Assembly: GCA_002238725.1 (NCBI GenBank)
Contig: MPMX01000011.1
Location: 1 to 64,000, forward strand
Origin: Rhodospirillaceae bacterium bin65
GTDB lineage: Bacteria; Pseudomonadota; Alphaproteobacteria; Bin65
Length of the DNA stretch: 64,000 bases
Reading direction: 5' to 3'
Under the pieces are notes generated by a model, which ran no database searches, had not been told where the DNA came from, and saw only the letters and a program-made list of their open reading frames with translations. Positions 30,173 through 38,501 of this stretch are shown in pieces; position 1 is the first letter of the stretch, and every line of letters begins with the position of its first letter. Made by a program: the position numbers and the translations under genes.

Positions 30173-30340
30173 CCGGAAATGTCGGAGCGGTCGGCCGCGG
30201 GCGATGGCAGTCTTCATCCCGCGCGCGGCATCCATTGCCCTTCGCCGCCCGATACCGTAAGAGGCCGAATACCGCTGCCATCGAGCCGGCTGTTCGCCAA
30301 GCGAAACCGCAGTCATCGGACCCGGGTGAGTCCGTAGCAA

Positions 30341-31438
30341 ATGAAAGTGAATCCAGACAAAAATAGCGGCGTAGCCTCGCTTTCTCCATTTCCGGAAGGC
30401 TGGTATTTTATCGCCAGCCGCAAAGCGATAGAGAAAGAAGGGTTGGCCCGGAAAACCTGGCTCGGCGAACGGATCGTCGTCTGGTCCGACGGCGACGGGA
30501 AAGTCTGCGTCGCCGAAGCGGTCTGCCCTCATCTCGGCTCCGATCTGGCGCCCGAGGCCGGCGGCCGGGTGCGCAACGGTTGCCTGGTCTGCCCCTTTCA
30601 TGGATTCGAATACGACATTACCGGCCAATGCGTCGCGACGCCCTATGCGCCTGCGCCCAGGTCGGCCAGGCTCAATGTATTCGAGACACGCGAAGTCGAG
30701 GGCCTGGTCTTCGCCTGGCGGGGCAGCGGCGGACGGCCGCCGCAGTGGGACATTCCCGCGCCGCCAAGCGGAACCGACTGGAGTGAAATGGAATTCTGGA
30801 GCGTCCGGTTCCCGGGACATCCCCAGGAAACGACCGAAAACTCCGTGGATCTCGGACATTTGCGTTATGTGCACGGCTACGACAGCGTGAAAGGGGTCGG
30901 TTCGATATCGGTCGACGGGGCCTGGCTCAAGAGTTGTTTCGATTTCAGGCGAACCCAGACTGTCGCCGGGATCAAGATCTTCACCTACGATGTTTCCGCC
31001 GTCACCCATGTACACGGACTCGGCTATTCCTTCGTCGAGGTGCGAGAACATGCCATCGGCATGGATACCCGTTTGTGGGTGCTTGCGACGCCGATCGATG
31101 GCGAACTCGTCGAAATGACTCTCGTCAGCCAGGTGCGGCAGTTGCGCCGGCCGAAGCGGCCGATCATCGGGATGCGGTTTCTTCCGCCGCGCCTGCGCAC
31201 CCGGATAATGAACAAGATCATCATGGCGGCCCAGAAGCACGACGTGTTGCAGGACGTCGTGATCTGGGGCCGGAAACAATACCGGCCCCGCCCGATGCTA
31301 TGCCGTTCGGATGGCGAGATCGGCAAATACCGGCGTTATTGCGAGCAATTCTATCCGGACGGCCAGCTTTGCGACGCCCGAGCGGCGGACCGGCTTTCCG
31401 CCGGCACAGAACGTCAGCCGGACCCTCGCACCCGCTGA
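30341..31438 (+). CDS. Rieske-type non-heme iron oxygenase (sterol/steroid-oxygenase-like)
   Basis: A 365-residue Rieske oxygenase alpha subunit. The [2Fe-2S] ligands are C62-x-H64 and C84-xx-H87, and the mononuclear iron site reads N167-xx-D170-xx-H173-xxxx-H178, the pattern of this class. The single-subunit layout and N-terminal PFPEGWYFIA start resemble the KshA / Neverland-DAF-36 / SdmA branch, which acts on sterols and steroids (ring hydroxylation, 7-desaturation, C-4 demethylation). A reductase partner is not in the window. It is followed by the GPP34-P450 gene in the same direction and faces a sterol-methyltransferase-like gene, which supports a sterol-like substrate. The exact position oxidised cannot be inferred. 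Confidence 0.82.
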   Translation: MKVNPDKNSGVASLSPFPEGWYFIASRKAIEKEGLARKTWLGERIVVWSDGDGKVCVAEAVCPHLGSDLAPEAGGRVRNGCLVCPFHGFEYDITGQCVATPYAPAPRSARLNVFETREVEGLVFAWRGSGGRPPQWDIPAPPSGTDWSEMEFWSVRFPGHPQETTENSVDLGHLRYVHGYDSVKGVGSISVDGAWLKSCFDFRRTQTVAGIKIFTYDVSAVTHVHGLGYSFVEVREHAIGMDTRLWVLATPIDGELVEMTLVSQVRQLRRPKRPIIGMRFLPPRLRTRIMNKIIMAAQKHDVLQDVVIWGRKQYRPRPMLCRSDGEIGKYRRYCEQFYPDGQLCDARAADRLSAGTERQPDPRTR

Positions 31439-31677
31439 ACGGCGCGAGGCGCTGCAAGAGCCGGGAAAAGTTCGTGGAGGCCTGGCCTGAAGAGATCGTT
31501 GCGCCGGTCCGCAAAATGCGGAATCGCCTTCGGCAGCGAAGCCATCGACGCGGACAATTCAATTTCCGCGGACTTGACGGCCGTCTATCCGGACCTGACA
31601 TTCAGTCTTGGAATTGAACGCCGACGGCAGTTCAAATCCCCGGATGCGGACTATCGGCGGCTTGCGAATGCCCCGAT
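31439..31677. other. Intergenic stretch before the GPP34-P450 gene
   Basis: No gene is supported here; short frames lack family features. It leads into a small palindrome and the ribosome-binding site of the next gene. Confidence 0.5.
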
Positions 31678-31690
31678 CGCGAAATTCGCG
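31678..31690. promoter_or_regulatory. Small palindrome upstream of the GPP34-P450 gene
   Basis: CGCGAA-A-TTCGCG, perfect 6-bp arms around one base, lies 30-42 bp upstream of the ATG and just before the AGGAGG ribosome-binding site (31704-31710). It could be an operator; in GC-rich DNA a chance match is also possible. Confidence 0.25.
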
Positions 31691-31719
31691 CCGCTCCGGA
31701 CCGAAGGAGGCCATGGCCG

Positions 31720-33747
31720 ATGCCCGATTCTGTCGAGGGATTGACGACGCAATCGCTGAGCCTGCCGGAAGAGCTCATCCTGATGCTCCTCAATGAGGAG
31801 ACCGGCTACTTTCACCAGGTCCATGGCTGGGAATTGAACTGCGCCGTCATCGGTTCGGTGCTCGCGGAACTCTCCCTCCTGTCGCGCATCGACACCGACA
31901 TCGAAGCGCTGCTCCTCGTCGACCCGACGGAGACGGGCAATCCGGTTCTGGATCCCGTACTGAAGGAAATCGCAGACGAGCCGGTTCAGCACAACGCCCA
32001 GTACTGGATCGAACGGCTCGCCGTTCATGCAGAGTCGATCATCGATATGACGCTCGACCGTCTGGTCGAACTGAAGATTCTCCATCACCACGACGGCGAT
32101 TTCTGGACGCTCGCGCCCACGAACTGGCATACGGACGTGCTCGGCAACTCCAGGGAAGGGACTGCCGGCCAGTTCATCAAGACGCGTATCAGCGAGTGTA
32201 TCTTTACCGACACGATCCCCGATCCGAGGGACGTCATCGTCGTTTGCCTCGTCAATACCTGCGACGTGTTTCGCTTCATATTCGAACTCGACGACGAAGC
32301 CGAAGGGCGCATCGAACTGATCTGCAAGATGGACCTGATCGGCCGTTCCATCGCCGATGCAGTCGAACACACCATCGCCAGCCCGCTGCTTCGGCGTTCG
32401 GCGCTGAACAAGCAAATTCCGCGGGTTTCGCTGCGTCGATTGCTGTTCAATCGTCATGTGCGGCACGGCAACATTCCCGCCATCTTTGCGGACCTCACAA
32501 AAGAATACGGCCCGGTGTTCGAGATCCGTCCGCCGTTTGCGAAACCCATGATCTTTCTCGGCGGGCCGGAGACAAACCGCTGGGTACATCGGCACGGGCG
32601 GATGTATCTGAGGGCCAAGGACTATTTTGCCGACTTCGAGAAAGTCTACGGGGCGTCCGGCGTCATGCCTTCGCTGGACGGCGCCGATCATTTTCGCCTT
32701 CGCAAGGCCATGGGACCGGCGTATTCGCGCGGGCGGCTGTGCGGGCAGTTGGACCAGGTTTATGACTATGCCCGCAAATTCATGGCGGATTGGAAGGTCG
32801 GCGAATCCTACCCCGCGACGAGCCTGTGCCGGCGAATGGTCAACGCGCAACTCTCGCCTCTCTTCATCGGCGTCGATTCTCAGGATCTCATTGACGATCT
32901 GATGACGTTCAAGGAGCGTGCACTCACCACCCACATCGTGAGGGCCCTGCCCAAATTCATGCTGTCTACCCCGGGCATGAAACGCCGGGCCAAAGCCGTC
33001 GACACGTTGATGGAACGGATCCAAAGCGTCCATACCCCTGCCCAGCGGGCCGGTTGCCCGCGGAACCTTGCAGACGACTGGCTGAGCCTGCACGCGAGCG
33101 ACCCGCAGCTGATGCCGGAATCGAACCTGCGTTTCGCCCTGTCCGCCGCGCTGGTAGCCAGCGTCTATCTCGGCGATGCGTTCAGCTTTGCGGTTTACGC
33201 CATGGCGTCGCAGCCCGAGCATTACGAAAAGATCCGGAGCGAAGCCGATGCCCTGTTCGAGGACGGCGATCCGGACAGCGAAGATTTCACCCCGTCGGCG
33301 ATCGAGTACACGCACCGATTCCTCATGGAATGCCTGCGCATGTACCCGATCGTACCGATGTCCATGCGGGATATCATGAACTCCTGTGTGGTCGAGGGAT
33401 ATGAACTGCCGGTCGGGTCGCGGGTCTATATCGCCCAGACGGCTTCGCACTATATGGAAGATGTCTTCCCGGATCCCTTCTCATTCGATATCGACCGTTA
33501 CCTGCCGGAGCGCAGCGAGCACCGCGATCCCGGCTATGCGCCCTATGGGCTGGGCACGCATACCTGCCTTGGCAACCGGTGGATGGATCTGCAACTGGCC
33601 GTCAACCTGCTGATGATCGCGCACCACTTCACCTTCGAGGTGTCCCCCGCCGACTATGCGCTCCGGTTCAGTCCGCTTCCGTCGATGAAACCGAGCAAAC
33701 GGCTGAAGTTCCGTATTGCGGAACAGAGGCGCGGACTGCCCGTCTGA
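31720..33747 (+). CDS. GOLPH3/GPP34 domain - cytochrome P450 fusion protein
   Basis: One uninterrupted 675-residue frame holds two domains. Residues about 12-222 form a GPP34 (Golgi phosphoprotein 3-like) domain: SLPEELILMLLNEETGY at the start, the VDPTETGNPVLD strand, LDRLVELKIL, and a final helix MDLIGRSIADAVEH. Residues about 232-668 are a cytochrome P450 with ExxR (E537-R540) and heme Cys616 in YGLGTHTCLG. The I-helix has SVYLG where (A/G)Gx(D/E)T is usual, so the acid-alcohol pair for O2 activation is missing. There is no signal peptide, and the GPP34 part may bring the P450 to membrane lipids, as GOLPH3 binds PI4P in eukaryotes (inference). An AGGAGG site supports the ATG. It ends 29 bp from the convergent sterol-methyltransferase-like gene. 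Confidence 0.82.
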   Translation: MPDSVEGLTTQSLSLPEELILMLLNEETGYFHQVHGWELNCAVIGSVLAELSLLSRIDTDIEALLLVDPTETGNPVLDPVLKEIADEPVQHNAQYWIERLAVHAESIIDMTLDRLVELKILHHHDGDFWTLAPTNWHTDVLGNSREGTAGQFIKTRISECIFTDTIPDPRDVIVVCLVNTCDVFRFIFELDDEAEGRIELICKMDLIGRSIADAVEHTIASPLLRRSALNKQIPRVSLRRLLFNRHVRHGNIPAIFADLTKEYGPVFEIRPPFAKPMIFLGGPETNRWVHRHGRMYLRAKDYFADFEKVYGASGVMPSLDGADHFRLRKAMGPAYSRGRLCGQLDQVYDYARKFMADWKVGESYPATSLCRRMVNAQLSPLFIGVDSQDLIDDLMTFKERALTTHIVRALPKFMLSTPGMKRRAKAVDTLMERIQSVHTPAQRAGCPRNLADDWLSLHASDPQLMPESNLRFALSAALVASVYLGDAFSFAVYAMASQPEHYEKIRSEADALFEDGDPDSEDFTPSAIEYTHRFLMECLRMYPIVPMSMRDIMNSCVVEGYELPVGSRVYIAQTASHYMEDVFPDPFSFDIDRYLPERSEHRDPGYAPYGLGTHTCLGNRWMDLQLAVNLLMIAHHFTFEVSPADYALRFSPLPSMKPSKRLKFRIAEQRRGLPV

Positions 33748-33776
33748 TGCGCCACAGGCGCGCGGGGACATCCGGG

Positions 33777-34814
33777 TTAAAGGGGTTTGCGCGCCAGAAA
33801 ACAATACAGCGGGGTGAAAATCCCGGTCCTGCCGCTGGCGATATAGGCGTCGGCGGTTCGATCCAGCAGCCGGACGACCTCTGTTGAACCCTTCGGGAAA
33901 ACCCCCGCCTTCTCGGCCAGCATGGACGCCGCGAGGAACGCCTTGCGGCCCAGCGGAGTCCGGCGCAAAGCGTTGCCGACCGTTCCGCGCCGGGTCTCCA
34001 TGGGCCGATACCACGGCGTGATCGGGCCGTTCTCCCCGACGGCCAGGTCCATCCCCTCGATGACCTTGAACCCAGCGGTTTCGAGGGCCCGGTCAACCTC
34101 ATCCGTCGTCGCGATCTCCTTGAGCGCGATGCCGCGCATCAGTTCCCGCTTGACGGCCCGGTGCCGGCTGTCGTCGGGATCGAACCTGCCCGTCATGCAC
34201 ATTTCCTGACCCCAGAAAAGGGCCCCGGGTTTCAGCACGCGGTAAATCTCGGCGAACGCGCCCACCTTGTCCGGCGCATGGCACGTCGATTCGATCGCAT
34301 AGCCCCGGTCGAAGGCGGCGTCCTCGATGGCGTTCATGTCCATAAAGCTGCACGCGATGTAATCGACGATGCCGCCGGTCCCTGCCTCAAGGTCGAACGA
34401 TTTCGCCTTTTCCAGTTGGAATTCACTGCTGTTGACCCCAGTCACCCTGACACCGGCCTCACGGGCGACGCGGCGCATCGGGCCGCCGACCCCGCAACCG
34501 ATATCGACGACCGTCATGCCCTCCTGCAGCTCCAGCTTGGCAATCATCAGCTGCTGATGCCGGATCTTGGCGTCCTCCAGGTTTTCCCGGGGCGACAGCG
34601 GCGCGAAATGAAGGGATTCGCCCCAGCCGAAGATCATGAACTCGCTGCAGAGGTCGTAATATTCCTTGACGGTTTCGGTGTGGTCGTAGCCCGCCGCGCC
34701 GGAATCTTCCGCGAAGGCCCGGTCGGTCCATCCGTCGAAACGCTGCACGCGGCGGACCACGTTCGACCCGCGGTACGCGGCCTTCAGCCCGTCGGATAAT
34801 CTGCGGAGTTGCAT
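33777..34814 (-). CDS. Sterol C-24 methyltransferase-like protein (ERG6/SMT family)
   Basis: A 345-residue SAM-dependent methyltransferase strikingly like eukaryotic sterol 24-C-methyltransferase. It carries the four SMT regions: FGWGESLHF (62-70), SAM-binding DIGCGVGGP (104-112), YAIESTCHAP (172-181) and TPWYRP (266-271). It also has a C-terminal SMT domain ending GIFTPLYCFLARKP, as in yeast Erg6. These signature segments set it apart from tocopherol or mycolic-acid methyltransferases. The predicted reaction is methyl transfer to a side-chain double bond of a sterol or a similar isoprenoid. It is 54 bp downstream of the MMPL exporter gene in the same direction, so product and export are probably co-expressed. 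Bacterial SMTs are rare and have been described mainly from uncultured, sponge-associated lineages. Confidence 0.88.
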   Translation of the reverse strand: MQLRRLSDGLKAAYRGSNVVRRVQRFDGWTDRAFAEDSGAAGYDHTETVKEYYDLCSEFMIFGWGESLHFAPLSPRENLEDAKIRHQQLMIAKLELQEGMTVVDIGCGVGGPMRRVAREAGVRVTGVNSSEFQLEKAKSFDLEAGTGGIVDYIACSFMDMNAIEDAAFDRGYAIESTCHAPDKVGAFAEIYRVLKPGALFWGQEMCMTGRFDPDDSRHRAVKRELMRGIALKEIATTDEVDRALETAGFKVIEGMDLAVGENGPITPWYRPMETRRGTVGNALRRTPLGRKAFLAASMLAEKAGVFPKGSTEVVRLLDRTADAYIASGRTGIFTPLYCFLARKPL

Positions 34815-34868
34815 GGCGCGAACTTCTGAATGAATCCGGATAGTAGGAAGGTCGTCAGGCTGCCGGAC

Positions 34869-37196
34869 TCACCGGATCGGCTGCCTGAGCCGTTCCCTGA
34901 TCTGCGCGGTCGTTTCCCTGGTCCCGTCGAGGGCCATGAGCAGCGGCGGGAGGAAAAGGAAATCCGCCAGTAATGCGATGACGACCGTCATTCCCACGAG
35001 CATGCCGAGCGCCTGATTGGTGGTCATCCCCGACGCGCCGAACACCAGGAATCCCAATCCGAACACGATGGTCGTCGTCACCAACGCCTTGCCGACCGAG
35101 CGAAAGGCGGATTGTACGGACTCCGACGGCAGCAGGCCGCGCTTCCTGGCTCCGACATACTTTGTCATGAAATGGATCGTGTCGTCCACGATGATGCCGA
35201 ACGCGATCGCGGTGACGACTGCCGCGGCGTTCCCGACCGCTCCGACCGCATACCCCCACAAGCCCATCGCCATGGCGGCCGGAACGAAATTGGGTATCAG
35301 GCTGATCAGGCCGAGCCGCACACTCCTGAAAACGAAAAGCAGGAGCAGGGAGACGATCGCCATCGCCACGATGGTGCCGCGCAACATGCCTTCTATATTC
35401 CGCTGGATCGAATTGGCGCCGACGACCGAGACGCCGGTGGCGCCGGTTTCCAGGCCGGGGGCGTTATCCCGGAACCAGGCGCGCGCGCGTTCGTCGAGCG
35501 CGATCTTCTCGTTGGTGGACAGGCTCTTGAGCGTGACCGTTACCCGCGTCGCCGCGCGTCCGACGTCGATGAGATTGTTCAGGTCGCGGCCTTCCGGCAA
35601 AGAAAACTCGTAGAGCAGCAGATACTGCGCAGCGAGATCGGAATTGTCCGGAATAGCGTAAAATTCCTGTTTGTCGCCGTGCAGGTTCTTGTTCAGCCGC
35701 TTCATGATGTCGGAAATGGCAAAGACGTGGGCAACTTCAGGCTGCGCCCGGTACCATTGCGCAAACGCCTCGACGCGGCGCAGGTATTCGACATCGGTCA
35801 CGCCGCCCTCGCGCCCGGAATTGAGCGAGTATTCGTAGGTTTCCACGCCTGCGAACTTCTCGCTCACGAAATCCGTCGATTGCCGGAACTCATAGCTTTC
35901 GTCGAGCAGTTCGAGCCAGTTTTCCTTGAGCTCGATCCGCGAGATTCCGGCGATGAGCACAACCGTCACGACACCGAAAGACCATAGAAGCGTTGTGCGG
36001 TGGGAAACGACAAACCGCCCGAGGCGATCGAAGAAATCCAAGTGTCCGTCGCGCACGGGCCGGGCGCGCAGGGGAACAAACGACAGAAATACCGGCAGAA
36101 GCGTTACCGAATACACGAAGGCGCACATGGCGCCGAACGCCACCATGTTCCCCATGACCCGAAACGGCGGCATTTCCGCAAAATTCAGGCTGAGGAAACC
36201 GATCGCGGTTGTCAGCGACGTCAGGAAAACGGGCCACGCATTGACTTGCAGGGAGTGGGTCGCCGCCTGTTTGCGATCCATGCCCTGGCGCAACCCCGCC
36301 ATCATGGCCTCGATGATATGGACGGTGTGCGCGACGGTGACCGCCATCAGGACGAACAATGCCGCGCCGCTCTCTCCGTACAGCTTCATCCCGGCCCAGC
36401 CGATGAAGCCCAGCGCGGACAGGAAAACGGCGACCAGCATCACGACGATCGCAACGGTTCCCCACATCGAGCGGAGCAGGACTATGGCGACGAGCAGCAT
36501 CGTGACAAGCGCGAGCGGCGCGAGAACGCCCATGTCGTCGTTGATCGCGTCGCGCATGGCGCGATTGAGGACGATTTCACCTGTCAGGTGGTAATCGATG
36601 TTCGAATGTTTCGTCCGGGCCGCGGCAAGCGTTTCATTGAGAAAGTCGACGATCTCTACTCTCGCCGGCTGTCGATTTTCGGGAAGCGCAACGCTGACGA
36701 CCAGCCCGGCGACCTGACCGTCCCGGGAAACAAGGCGCCCGGCAACTTCCTCGGATTCGAGCGCAATTTTTCCAATTCGTTGTATGTCGCTGTCGCCAAG
36801 GGAACCGGCGTTGTCGATCAAGCGTTCGACAATAAGTTCGTCTTCGCGGCCCTCGCTGTGCGAATAGTTTGCAATTGAATCGACGCGGGTGACGTAGGGC
36901 GTATGCCAGAGTCGCTCGGTCAGATCTTCTATGGCAACAAGCGCTTCCCTTGTGAAAACGGTGCCGTTGCGCGGCGCTACGGTAACGAGCGCCGCATCCG
37001 AGAGGGCGTAGGTGTCTTCAAGCTGTTCGAGCGCAACAATGTGCGGGTCTTGTTTGCTGAAATGATTTCGAACGTCGACGTCAACATTTACGATGAACAT
37101 TGCGCCGGTGGCGAGAGCGATCATCACGATCAACGAAAGTAAAATGGTCAGCCATCGCCGACCCATTACGAGCGCTATGGAGGATTCCAAATTCAT
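34869..37196 (-). CDS. MMPL/RND-family lipid exporter
   Basis: A 775-residue RND/MMPL permease. It has an N-terminal helix, a periplasmic domain (about 35-225), a first helix bundle (about 225-370), a second helix and periplasmic domain (about 400-610), and a final bundle ending in LFLPPLLMAL. The bundle contains the GIIVDDTIHFMTKY charge-relay motif typical of MMPL/HpnN-type hydrophobic-lipid transporters. Such proteins move hopanoids (HpnN) or sterols (BstA) between membranes. No membrane-fusion protein or TolC is nearby; the divergent LolA-like and beta-barrel genes could supply the periplasmic and outer-membrane steps. It is upstream of the SMT-like gene on the same transcript. Confidence 0.88.
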   Translation of the reverse strand: MNLESSIALVMGRRWLTILLSLIVMIALATGAMFIVNVDVDVRNHFSKQDPHIVALEQLEDTYALSDAALVTVAPRNGTVFTREALVAIEDLTERLWHTPYVTRVDSIANYSHSEGREDELIVERLIDNAGSLGDSDIQRIGKIALESEEVAGRLVSRDGQVAGLVVSVALPENRQPARVEIVDFLNETLAAARTKHSNIDYHLTGEIVLNRAMRDAINDDMGVLAPLALVTMLLVAIVLLRSMWGTVAIVVMLVAVFLSALGFIGWAGMKLYGESGAALFVLMAVTVAHTVHIIEAMMAGLRQGMDRKQAATHSLQVNAWPVFLTSLTTAIGFLSLNFAEMPPFRVMGNMVAFGAMCAFVYSVTLLPVFLSFVPLRARPVRDGHLDFFDRLGRFVVSHRTTLLWSFGVVTVVLIAGISRIELKENWLELLDESYEFRQSTDFVSEKFAGVETYEYSLNSGREGGVTDVEYLRRVEAFAQWYRAQPEVAHVFAISDIMKRLNKNLHGDKQEFYAIPDNSDLAAQYLLLYEFSLPEGRDLNNLIDVGRAATRVTVTLKSLSTNEKIALDERARAWFRDNAPGLETGATGVSVVGANSIQRNIEGMLRGTIVAMAIVSLLLLFVFRSVRLGLISLIPNFVPAAMAMGLWGYAVGAVGNAAAVVTAIAFGIIVDDTIHFMTKYVGARKRGLLPSESVQSAFRSVGKALVTTTIVFGLGFLVFGASGMTTNQALGMLVGMTVVIALLADFLFLPPLLMALDGTRETTAQIRERLRQPIR

Positions 37197-37688
37197 ATCA
37201 TCTTGCCGGCTTTGGCCCGGAATTCGAAATCAGCACATTCTGTTCGCGTTCCCGAGTCCCTTACTTGGCGACCATAACAGAGCACAGCATTAGGAAAGGA
37301 ATTTCGCAGGAGGCGGCAGTACATAGTCAAGTGAACTCCAACGACAGGAGCATCCCTTTGCAGTATTCCAGCCTCCAACCTCTCCTGTCCATCATTCTTT
37401 CGGGTCTGCCCGCCCGATCGGCGGCGGTCGGGCAGCGCGATCGGGAACCGGTTGAAGCCACTTGCACATGCGGCAGCGCGGCAATAGGGTTCCACCTGCA
37501 TACTGAATTTCTCTGGACCGACTCGTCTTTCCGGAAGTATCCCGGACTCCGGCCGATCGGGCGGCGGTATTCTGGTTGCCGGGCGCGGCATTGCAGCCGA
37601 CCGTCGCGTTGCCGGCAGCGGTTCGGTGCCGGGGCGCCGGTTTCCAGCTTCATCCGCTGCTGTTGATGGCTATCGATCGGAAAAACAC
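37197..37688. other. Intergenic region between divergent exporter and LolA-like genes
   Basis: About 490 bp without a supported gene. It must hold the promoters of both divergent units; short frames on either strand lack family features. No clear promoter or operator was identified by eye. Confidence 0.5.
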
Positions 37689-38501
37689 ATGATCCGCCTC
37701 CATCCGACCCTATCGAAACTTCCGGCTGTTCTGCTGCTGACTTCGGTGCCGCTCACCGGAGTTCAGCCCGCGGGCGCCGCCTCGCCCGGGGAGGCCGGCC
37801 TCAAGATCGCCAAGGACGCCTACGACCGCGACAAGGGCTTCGGCAATTTCACCGCCAGCCAGACCATGGTGCTGCGCAACAAGCAGGGGCGGGAGAGCCG
37901 GCGCCAGCTCCGGATCAAGGTTCTCGAGACCGAGGATGCCGGCAACCGGAGCCTGTTCGTGTTCGACCGGCCGCGCAGCGTCAAGGGCACCGCCTTCCTG
38001 ATCCACGCCCACAAGAAGAAGGCCGACGACCAGTGGCTCTATCTGCCGGCGCTCAAAAGGGTGAAACGCATCAGTTCGTCGAACCGCTCGGGCTCGTTCA
38101 TGGGCTCCGAGTTCTCCTACGAGGATCTGGGCGCCCAGGAAGTCGGGAAATACACCTACAAGTATCTGCGCGACGAGGCGTGCGGCAAGCTCGCGTGCAC
38201 GGTGGTCGAGCAGGTGCCGACGGCGAAGCGCTCGGCCTACCGGCGCCAGATCGTGTGGCGCGACAAGACGGAATTGCGCGCCTGGAAGATCGCCTTCTAC
38301 GACCGCAAGAACGCGCATCTGAAGACGCTGACCTTCGCGAAATACAAGCAGTATCTGAAACGCTTCTGGCGCGCCGGCGAGATGACGATGGTCAACCACC
38401 TGACCGGCAAGAGCACCGTCATGCTGTGGTCGGACTACAGGTTCGGCGCCGACCTCAAGGCGCGCGAGTTCACCCGGACCGGCCTCAAACGGGTGCGCTG
38501 A
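37689..38501 (+). CDS. LolA-like periplasmic outer-membrane lipoprotein-sorting protein (PF17131 type)
   Basis: A 270-residue periplasmic protein with a signal peptide (about 1-30, cleavage near AGAAS). The fold is the LolA/LppX-like half barrel that binds lipids: features of the PF17131 group are QTMVLRNKQGRESRRQLR, the RPRSVKGTAFL strand, and the WLYLPALKRVKRISSSNRSGSFMGSEFSYED block. Proteins of this group are often encoded with MMPL exporters and an outer-membrane barrel. Start at 37689 is chosen because the signal peptide begins there; a frame extension to 37626 adds residues before the signal. Stop and next start overlap as TGATG. Confidence 0.86.
   Translation: MIRLHPTLSKLPAVLLLTSVPLTGVQPAGAASPGEAGLKIAKDAYDRDKGFGNFTASQTMVLRNKQGRESRRQLRIKVLETEDAGNRSLFVFDRPRSVKGTAFLIHAHKKKADDQWLYLPALKRVKRISSSNRSGSFMGSEFSYEDLGAQEVGKYTYKYLRDEACGKLACTVVEQVPTAKRSAYRRQIVWRDKTELRAWKIAFYDRKNAHLKTLTFAKYKQYLKRFWRAGEMTMVNHLTGKSTVMLWSDYRFGADLKAREFTRTGLKRVR

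Noticed and set aside
31651..33450. 599-codon minus-strand frame opposite the GPP34-P450 gene
   Set aside because: No family features; the plus strand holds two recognisable domains and a strong ribosome-binding site.
33749..33761. GCGCC-ACA-GGCGC hairpin between the convergent P450 and methyltransferase genes as a terminator
   Set aside because: Only a 5-bp stem and no T-tract on either strand.
37197..37688. Small minus-strand frames of 108-132 codons as genes
   Set aside because: Arg/Pro-rich, mutually overlapping, no ribosome-binding site or family features.
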